Assembly: GCA_964462185.1 (NCBI GenBank)
Contig: CAYWWV010000037.1
Coordinates: 1-11,402, forward strand
Direction: 5' to 3'
DNA: 11,402 nt
Source of the DNA: RBG-16-57-9 sp964462185
GTDB lineage: Archaea > Thermoproteota > Bathyarchaeia > TCS64
The notes under the pieces are model-generated. The model was not told the DNA's origin, ran no database searches, and saw nothing but the letters and a program-made list of their open reading frames with translations. This document shows positions 5,996 to 11,402 of this stretch, piece by piece. Positions within the stretch are counted from its first letter, which is position 1, and the number at the start of each line of letters is the position of its first letter. The position numbers and the translations under genes were made by a program.

Positions 5996-7318
5996 ATGGG
6001 AGAACACGTCTTCACCAGGGGGGCCTCCCACCTGCGGGTGATGGTGAGGGGGGAGGGGGTTCACCTCTGGTCCAAGGATGGTAGGCGATTCATAGACGGC
6101 AGCTCGGGGCCCATCTGCGTAAACATAGGCCACGGGGTGGCCCAGGTGGCCGAGGCCGTGGCCCAGCAGATGGCCCAGGTGAGCTACGTCCACAGCAGCC
6201 ACTTCACCACCGATAGCGTGGAGAGGTGCGCCGAGAGACTCGCAGAGCTAGCCCCCCAGGGGTTGGGCCACGTTTTCTTCACCTGCGGGGGCTCGGAGGC
6301 CACCGAGGCAGCCGCCAAGATGGCCCGCCAATACCACCTCCTCAACGGGGAGCCCACAAGGTGGAAGGTGGTGGCCCGTTGGCAGAGCTACCACGGGAAC
6401 ACCCTGGGGGCTCTAAGCATGTCGGGGAACATAGCCCGGAGGCGTAGATACGTCCCAATGCTGCTGGACTTCCCCCACATACCCCCAGCCTACTGCTACC
6501 GCTGCTGGTTCGGCAAATCCCCGGGGAGCTGCGACCTGGAGTGCGCCCGAGCCCTGGAGACCGAGATAAAGGCCCAGGGCCCCGAACACGTCTCCGCCTT
6601 CATAGCCGAGCCCGTGGTGGGGGCCACCCTGGGCACCGTCCCCGCCCCCCCAGGCTACTTCCAGCTCATCAGGGAGACCTGCGACCAATACGGCGTCCTC
6701 CTCATCGCCGACGAGGTGATGACGGGGCTGGGGAGGACGGGGAGGATGTGGGGCCTGGACCACTGGGACACCGTCCCCGACATCCTGGTGACCGCCAAAG
6801 GCCTGGCCGGGGGGTACCTCCCCCTGGGGGCCACGATAGCCAGCCACAGGGTCCACCAAGCCTTCAAAGAACCCTTCGCCCACGGCCACACCTACGGAAA
6901 CCACCCCGTGGCATGCGCCGCCGGCCTAGCCGTCCTCGACTACCTGGTGGAGCACCGCCTAGTGGAGCGCTCCCACACCCTAGGCCAGGTCCTCCACCGA
7001 GGCCTCAAGGAGCTAGCCGAGGACCACCCCTCCGTCGGCGATGTGAGGGGCATGGGCCTCTTCGCAGGCGTCGAGTTCGTCGCCGACAAAGCCTCCAAGG
7101 AGCCCTTCCCCCCCGAGACCAGGTACAACAGCCTGGTTGTCGAGGAGTGCTACGAGAACGGGCTGCTGGTCTACCCCGGCATGGGCACGGTGGACGGGGT
7201 GCGGGGGGACCACATCCAGGTGGCGCCCCCCCTGGTGGCCACTAGGGCCGATGTGGAGGAGATGCTGGAAATCCTGGACCGTTCCATCTCCGCCGTGGAG
7301 AGGAGGGTCCTGGACTAG
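5996..7318 (+). CDS. Class III PLP-dependent aminotransferase (aspartate aminotransferase family, omega type)
   Basis: A 440-residue fold-type I enzyme that moves an amino group between an omega-amino or amino acid and a keto acid. PLP contacts are visible: GGSEATE (98-104) for phosphate, SYHGN (131-135) stacking on the ring, IADEVMTG (237-244) with Asp239 to the pyridine nitrogen, and AKGLAGGYLPLGA with Schiff-base Lys268. HGHTYGNHPVACAAG (296-310) is the usual phosphate-site region from the partner subunit. Length is normal for the class. A Cys4 stretch, YCYRCWFGK..SCDLEC (C167, C170, C179, C183), marks a subfamily and may bind metal. Candidate substrates include beta-alanine, GABA, taurine, diamines and DAPA; the sequence does not decide between them. 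The start is the ATG after a TATA-like GTTAAGTT; another ATG at 5986 is out of frame. Its 3' end overlaps metG by four bases. Confidence 0.92.
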   Translation: MGEHVFTRGASHLRVMVRGEGVHLWSKDGRRFIDGSSGPICVNIGHGVAQVAEAVAQQMAQVSYVHSSHFTTDSVERCAERLAELAPQGLGHVFFTCGGSEATEAAAKMARQYHLLNGEPTRWKVVARWQSYHGNTLGALSMSGNIARRRRYVPMLLDFPHIPPAYCYRCWFGKSPGSCDLECARALETEIKAQGPEHVSAFIAEPVVGATLGTVPAPPGYFQLIRETCDQYGVLLIADEVMTGLGRTGRMWGLDHWDTVPDILVTAKGLAGGYLPLGATIASHRVHQAFKEPFAHGHTYGNHPVACAAGLAVLDYLVEHRLVERSHTLGQVLHRGLKELAEDHPSVGDVRGMGLFAGVEFVADKASKEPFPPETRYNSLVVEECYENGLLVYPGMGTVDGVRGDHIQVAPPLVATRADVEEMLEILDRSISAVERRVLD

Positions 7319-10047
7319 CGGATGCGCCCCTCCCTAACCTTCTCCACCTCCACAGGACCCGCAGAGGTGAGTAGGGGCCTGCCCTGGACGTAGGCCCGGC
7401 CCCCCCGGACCTCCAGGGTGAACTCCGAGAACTCCTTGATGTTTATGGGGTCCCCCGAATACTCCTCCACGCCTTCCACGTAGACCCTCTCCCCAGGCTC
7501 CCCCAGGGGCCTGAGGACCCCCACCTGGGAGCCGTCTTCCCCCGCCAACAACATCCCCTGGCTCTCCACCCCCCTAATGGTGGCGGGCTCCAGGTTGGCC
7601 AGGACCACCAGGTTGCCCCCCTCCAGCTCACCCGCCTCGGGGTACCAGGGCCTCAACCCGGCGCAGAGGGTCCTAACCTCCCCCCCCAGGTCCACCCGGA
7701 GGACCCAGAGCCTGTCCCCGTTGGGGTGGGGCTTGGCCTCCAGAACCCTCCCCACCCTCAGGTCCAGCCTGGAGGGGTCGCAGGCATTGAGAATCCGGTA
7801 GCTCCCCCCACAGTGCCGGGTTATGAGGCGGCACATCTCCTCCACCGTCTCCTCCAGGTAGAGGCTGGAGGTCTCCTTGTTGCCCTGGACGTAGAGGAGG
7901 AGTCGGCGGGTGTCGGGCCTAACCTTGGTCTCCTCGCACTGCCTCACATCCAGCCAGCAGAGCACCTTCTCCTCATCCATAAAGGCGAACTTCCCAGGGG
8001 CCACCCTCACAGACTCATCCTCCCCCAGGGGGGTGAACAACTCGTTGCCCCGGGTCACCCCCAGCCGCAGCCCCCCCTTCACCCTGTCCAAGTCGTGGAG
8101 CCCAGCGCTCACCAGCCTCAACGCCGAGACCAGGTTGTAAGCGTCCACCGCCGTGTTCACCGTGGGAAGGCTTCCCTGGGCCCTCACCGCCTCCACCAGC
8201 TGGGCCGCCGAGTTCTTGGCATCCACCTTGAACCTCCGGTAGACCTCCCTGTAAGCCCTCTGGATGGGACTCCCCTCCACGTCCAGGGCCTTGATCTCCT
8301 CCACCTTCTCAGCCTTCAACCGCTCCAACTCCTCGCTGCTCCCCCTGATCCTCACCCCCTCGATGACGGCCAGCCGGCAGCGCATTCCCAGCTTCTCCAA
8401 CCGGGGGTCCACCTCGAAGGTGGGATCCCCCCCACCCCCCAACTCTATGGGCTCCATCTTCCGGAAGACGATCTCAGGCTTGGATATCCGGTGGTGCTCC
8501 AGAGGCCTCTCCAAGTCCCCCCACGTCAACCCCTCCACCCCCAGCTGCTCCTCCACCCTGGCTGCATACCGGGGGAGAATGGGCTTCAACATCACCACCA
8601 GGTATTTCACCAGCTCCACGCAGTCTGTCAACACCCTCTGGGCCAGCTCTGGGTCCCTCTTCACCAGCGCCCAGGGCGCCTTCTCCTGGAAATACTTGTT
8701 CCCCAACGCCCCCACCTCCAGAATCCTGTTAACGGCCTCCCGGAACTCGTACCCCTCATAGGCCTCGTAGACCTCACCCGCCTTCTCCTTGAGCTGGGCA
8801 AGGAACTCCTTGTCCAGGAGGGTGGTGGTCTCCCCCTGGAAGTTCTTGTAGGTGAAGCTGAGCACCCGGTACACCAGGTTGGCCAGGTTGGAGACCAACT
8901 CATTGTTCACCCGGTTAACCAAGTTGTCGAAGTCCAAGTCAATATCCGTCATGCTGTGGCTCAGGTTAGCAGCGTAGAAGAACCGCAGGTACTCGGGGTC
9001 CAAGTAATCCAGCATCTCCCTGGCCGAGAGCAGGGTCCCCCGACTCTTACTCATCTTCTCCCCCTCCACCGTGAGGAAGCCGTGGACCACCACGTTGTCG
9101 GGAACGTGGAAGCCGGCTCCGTGTAGGACGGCGGGCCAGAACAATAGGTGGAAGTAGATGATGTCTTTGCCTATGAAGTGGATGACCTCATGGTCGTCGG
9201 TCTGCCAGATGTCGTCGGCGGTGAAGTCCTTGTCCCTGCAGAGGTTGGCCGTGGAGGCAATGTACCCAATGGGGGCGTCCAGCCACACGTAGAAATACTT
9301 GTTCTCCTCTCCGGGAATCTTAAACCCAAAGTAGGGCCCGTCCCTGCTGATACACCAGTCCTCCAATCCCTCATCCACCCACCTCAAAACCTGGTTACGA
9401 ATCTCAGGCTGCAGCCTCCTATTACCAACCAACCAATCCCTCAACCACCCCGCAAAACTACTCAACCGGAAAAAGTAGTGCTCACTAGACTTCCTAACGG
9501 GGGTGGACCCACATATGCTGCAGCGAGGATCAACCAAATCAGTGGGTGTATAGGTGGTGTTGCAGACCTCACACACATCCCCGTATTGGTCGGGGGCCCC
9601 GCAATTGGGGCACCGCCCCCGCACGTAGCGGTCGGGGAGGAACCGCCCACAATTCTCACAGTAGGTGAGCTCTATCTCCTTCTTGTATATGTGGCCCCTA
9701 TCCTTTAACCTGTTGAAGATCAGCTCGGTGTAATACTTGTTCTCAGGGCTGTTGGTGGTGTAGTAGCTGTCGAAGTCCACTAGATAGCTCTCATAGTCCC
9801 TCTTGTGCTCGTGCCACCAATACTCGATGAACTCCTCAGGAGACATACCCGCCTTAGCGGCATTTATCTCAATGGGGGTTCCATGGGTATCATCGGCACC
9901 ACAGTAGTAGGCCTCCCTCCCCGCCAGCTTTAAAAACCTGACATATATGTCCGTCTGAATATACTCCACCATGTGCCCAATGTGAACCGGCCCGTTGGCG
10001 TAGATCAAAGCCGATGTGACCAGAGTCTTCCTTCCTTCACCACTCAA
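7315..10047 (-). CDS. metG: Methionyl-tRNA synthetase with internal B3/B4-like domain and EMAPII-like C-terminus
   Basis: Charges tRNA-Met with methionine using ATP. Order of parts in 910 residues: Rossmann catalytic domain with HIGH at 22-25; an inserted connective domain with four CxxC pairs (C130/133, 146/149, 159/162, 176/179), meaning two zinc knuckles; WCISRDGPYFG at 231-241; KMSKS at 331-335; helical anticodon-binding domain about 360-525 with NNELVSNLANLVYR (381-394). A segment at about 546-745 (bases 7810-8412) resembles the B3/B4 domain of PheRS beta and free-standing B3/B4 proteins: SPIQRAYREVYRRFKVDA (593-610), LPTVNTAVDAYNLVSALR (627-644), HDLDRVKGGLRLG (651-663). An OB-fold tRNA-binding domain of Trbp111/EMAPII type covers 757-865 (LDLRVGRV 761-768) with a 45-residue tail. 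Usual archaeal MetRS is about 200 residues shorter. The TTG start is supported by GGAGGAG 6 bases upstream. Catalytic parts look intact. Confidence 0.96.
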   Translation of the reverse strand: MSGEGRKTLVTSALIYANGPVHIGHMVEYIQTDIYVRFLKLAGREAYYCGADDTHGTPIEINAAKAGMSPEEFIEYWWHEHKRDYESYLVDFDSYYTTNSPENKYYTELIFNRLKDRGHIYKKEIELTYCENCGRFLPDRYVRGRCPNCGAPDQYGDVCEVCNTTYTPTDLVDPRCSICGSTPVRKSSEHYFFRLSSFAGWLRDWLVGNRRLQPEIRNQVLRWVDEGLEDWCISRDGPYFGFKIPGEENKYFYVWLDAPIGYIASTANLCRDKDFTADDIWQTDDHEVIHFIGKDIIYFHLLFWPAVLHGAGFHVPDNVVVHGFLTVEGEKMSKSRGTLLSAREMLDYLDPEYLRFFYAANLSHSMTDIDLDFDNLVNRVNNELVSNLANLVYRVLSFTYKNFQGETTTLLDKEFLAQLKEKAGEVYEAYEGYEFREAVNRILEVGALGNKYFQEKAPWALVKRDPELAQRVLTDCVELVKYLVVMLKPILPRYAARVEEQLGVEGLTWGDLERPLEHHRISKPEIVFRKMEPIELGGGGDPTFEVDPRLEKLGMRCRLAVIEGVRIRGSSEELERLKAEKVEEIKALDVEGSPIQRAYREVYRRFKVDAKNSAAQLVEAVRAQGSLPTVNTAVDAYNLVSALRLVSAGLHDLDRVKGGLRLGVTRGNELFTPLGEDESVRVAPGKFAFMDEEKVLCWLDVRQCEETKVRPDTRRLLLYVQGNKETSSLYLEETVEEMCRLITRHCGGSYRILNACDPSRLDLRVGRVLEAKPHPNGDRLWVLRVDLGGEVRTLCAGLRPWYPEAGELEGGNLVVLANLEPATIRGVESQGMLLAGEDGSQVGVLRPLGEPGERVYVEGVEEYSGDPINIKEFSEFTLEVRGGRAYVQGRPLLTSAGPVEVEKVREGRIR

Positions 10048-10299
10048 ACCAAACTCCTCCTACGGTGGGGTGAACATATCGCCAGAAACGGCTAACCGAA
10101 AAGCATGGGCCCAAAGGCCCCCAAGCCGCCCCCTCGAAAAGCCAAAGCAATATGAGTTCCCATTACACCCCGAGACGTAGGTTTCTGAATGGTTCAAGCC
10201 TTTAAAAGATTATGGCTGGAGTGCCTTGAGCCAACGATCTTGGGGCCCCCAATTAGAAATATTTATGATTGAGATTAAGCGATTGATTGTGAATCAAGA
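10048..10299. promoter_or_regulatory. Intergenic region between metG and the GlmL-like gene, with candidate promoters
   Basis: These 252 bases hold no convincing gene. Two plus-strand TATA-like elements precede the GlmL-like start: TTTAAAAG at 10201-10208 and AAATATTTAT at 10257-10266, the latter behind a purine/A-rich TTAGAAA that could be a BRE. TTTAAAAG lies between near-complementary arms GGTTCAAG (10191-10198) and CTTGAGCC (10225-10232), with one G-T pair. A palindrome TTGGGG-C-CCCCAA (10240-10252) stands just before the second box. On the metG side TGGGCCCA (10106-10113) is a perfect 8-base palindrome. I looked for a tRNA and for a cobalamin-riboswitch core and recognised neither. Confidence 0.4.
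10054..10060 (-). promoter_or_regulatory. Shine-Dalgarno of metG (decides the TTG start)
   Basis: The minus strand reads GGAGGAG, a 6-base spacer TTTGGT, then TTG. The first ATG codon in frame is Met26, which would delete the HIGH motif, so the TTG with this strong binding site is the convincing start. Confidence 0.8.
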
Positions 10300-11402
10300 A
10301 TGGTAAAGCTCAGCAAGCCGTTAGAGGAGATGCAGTATATTCTAGCTACGGATGTGGGAAGCACCACCACCAAGGCCCGATTCTTCCACAAGGTGAACGG
10401 GGAGTGGAGGTTCAAGGTGGCGGGGGAGGCCCCCACCACGGTGGAGGCACCATACGAGGACGTTACCCTGGGCGTGCAAAACGCGGTCAGAGAGGTGGAA
10501 GAACTCACAGGCCACAAGCTTCTCGCACCCGAGGGCGGCCTAATCATCCCCTATGACGGCGAAAAGGGTGTGGACTTGTACTGTACCACCAGCAGCGCTG
10601 GAGGGGGACTGCAGATGATGGTTGCCGGCCTCATCAAGTCCATGACCGCCGAGTCCGCCAACAGGGCCGCCCTGGGGGCTGGGGCCATTGTCATGGATGT
10701 CATCGCAAGGGACGACGGCCGCCCCGTTTACAAAAAGATCCAGCGCATCAGAACCCTCAGACCCGACATGATCCTCTTGGCTGGGGGAACCGATGGTGGC
10801 GCAAGCCAGCACGTCATGGAGATCGCGGAGATGATCAAGGCTGCTGAGCCGAAGCCCAGGCTGGGGGTTTCCTACGAGCTGCCCATCGTCTACGCGGGGA
10901 ACAAGGACCTGCGCGACCAGATCCGGGAGCTTCTCAAAGAGGGCTTCGCATTGGAGATCGTGGACAACATCCGCCCCGTCTTGGAGGTGGAGAACACGGA
11001 GCCTGCCAGGAGGGCTGTGCACGAGCTGTTCATGGAGCACGTGATGAGCCACGCCCCTGGTTACACCAAGCTGATGAAGTGGACCGATGTGGACATCATG
11101 CCCACCCCTGCCGGGGAGGGAATGGCGATGCAGCTCATCGCCGACACCTACAAGATGAATGTGCTGGGGGTGGGTCTCGGGGGCGCCACCACCAACGTAT
11201 ACTCAGTAGTGGATGGCAGGTTTGTCCGCAGCGTCTCGGCTAACCTGGGTATGAGCTACAGCGTCACCAACGTGATGAAGGAGGCGGGCATAGACAACAT
11301 CATGCGGTGGATCCCCTTCAACTTGGACAAGGAGGAGGTGGCAAGCAGGCTCATGAACAAGATGATCAGGCCCACCACCATCCCCCAGACCCTGGAGGAC
11401 CT
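10300..11402 (+). CDS. MutL/GlmL-family ASKHA protein (B12-dependent mutase accessory type), 3' end beyond the window
   Basis: 367 codons are open to the window edge without a stop. An actin/Hsp70-like (ASKHA) phosphate-1 motif reads LATDVGSTTTKAR (15-27). A glycine loop LLAGGTDGG is at 159-167, and a phosphate-2-like GLGGATTNVYSVVDG is at 292-306. This order matches MutL/GlmL, the protein linked to adenosylcobalamin-dependent glutamate mutase and related mutases, thought to service the B12 enzyme. Known GlmL proteins usually have Asp at both ends of the second motif (DxGGATTD); here Gly292 and Asn299 stand there. No mutase subunit lies upstream, but the window ends inside this gene. The ATG at 10300 gives a few residues before the first strand and follows the TATA-like AAATATTTAT; the in-frame ATG at 10330 is an alternative, but AGAGGAG (10323-10329) directly touching it leaves no spacing. 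Cytoplasmic; no signal peptide. Confidence 0.8.
   Translation, partial: MVKLSKPLEEMQYILATDVGSTTTKARFFHKVNGEWRFKVAGEAPTTVEAPYEDVTLGVQNAVREVEELTGHKLLAPEGGLIIPYDGEKGVDLYCTTSSAGGGLQMMVAGLIKSMTAESANRAALGAGAIVMDVIARDDGRPVYKKIQRIRTLRPDMILLAGGTDGGASQHVMEIAEMIKAAEPKPRLGVSYELPIVYAGNKDLRDQIRELLKEGFALEIVDNIRPVLEVENTEPARRAVHELFMEHVMSHAPGYTKLMKWTDVDIMPTPAGEGMAMQLIADTYKMNVLGVGLGGATTNVYSVVDGRFVRSVSANLGMSYSVTNVMKEAGIDNIMRWIPFNLDKEEVASRLMNKMIRPTTIPQTLED

Noticed and set aside
6541..7245. 234-codon frame inside the aminotransferase on the same strand
   Set aside because: Extreme Pro/Arg/Gly content, typical of an out-of-frame reading of GC-rich codons.
7726..9126. 466-codon plus-strand open frame opposite metG
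   Set aside because: Antisense shadow of a GC-rich gene: it is rich in Pro, Leu, His and Gln, has no recognisable motif, and metG on the other strand has full motifs.
10105..10155. 16-codon Pro/Lys-rich frame (MGPKAPKPPPRKAKAI)
   Set aside because: Too short, no ribosome binding site or TATA box at the right distance, no recognisable similarity.
10185..10205. GGTTCAAGCC, resembling a tRNA T-arm
   Set aside because: The flanking bases do not pair into a T-stem and no acceptor, D or anticodon arms are found around it on either strand.

Overview
This is most likely a piece of an archaeal chromosome. It is GC-rich, with many AGG arginine and C/G-ending codons. The archaeal signs are: a CRISPR repeat ending in ATTGAAAC; AT-rich TATA-like boxes about 22-32 bases before several ATG codons that lack a Shine-Dalgarno (leaderless genes); a GTP-type PEP carboxykinase with TTG start; and a methionyl-tRNA synthetase with two zinc knuckles and an EMAPII-like tail. 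A TACK-type lineage such as Bathyarchaeia would fit, but this is a guess from gene style, and some deep bacterial lineages share these families.

Layout. Bases 1-51 look like the end of a CRISPR leader. Bases 52-461 are a small array: five full 37-base repeats, a broken terminal repeat and five spacers, in which two repeat-spacer units are exactly duplicated in tandem. No cas gene is present. Next come a cluster of inverted repeats and a 54-residue cysteine-rich small ORF (569-733). PEP carboxykinase and a 12-helix MFS transporter follow on the minus strand. A creatininase-family amidohydrolase diverges from the transporter. Its 3' end abuts a truncated CoA-transferase subunit A gene that sits directly behind a 3-hydroxyacyl-CoA dehydrogenase of the lambda-crystallin/carnitine-dehydrogenase type. 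A class III PLP aminotransferase diverges from the dehydrogenase and converges on metG, with the two stop codons interlocked. After a 252-base intergenic region, a MutL/GlmL-type ASKHA protein begins and runs off the window.

How the genes fit together. Transporter, amidohydrolase, aminotransferase, hydroxyacyl-CoA dehydrogenase, CoA-transferase remnant and a GlmL-like chaperone of B12-dependent mutases suggest uptake and breakdown of amino or hydroxy acids, with PEP carboxykinase linking C4 acids to gluconeogenesis. That pathway is inference; only metG and pckG have firm individual functions.

Most notable: the methionyl-tRNA synthetase (910 residues) carries an internal segment resembling the B3/B4 domain of PheRS beta, the fold that edits mischarged tRNA-Phe, between its anticodon-binding and EMAPII-like domains. 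The CoA-transferase breakpoint, the duplicated CRISPR units and the Cys4 small protein are also worth attention.
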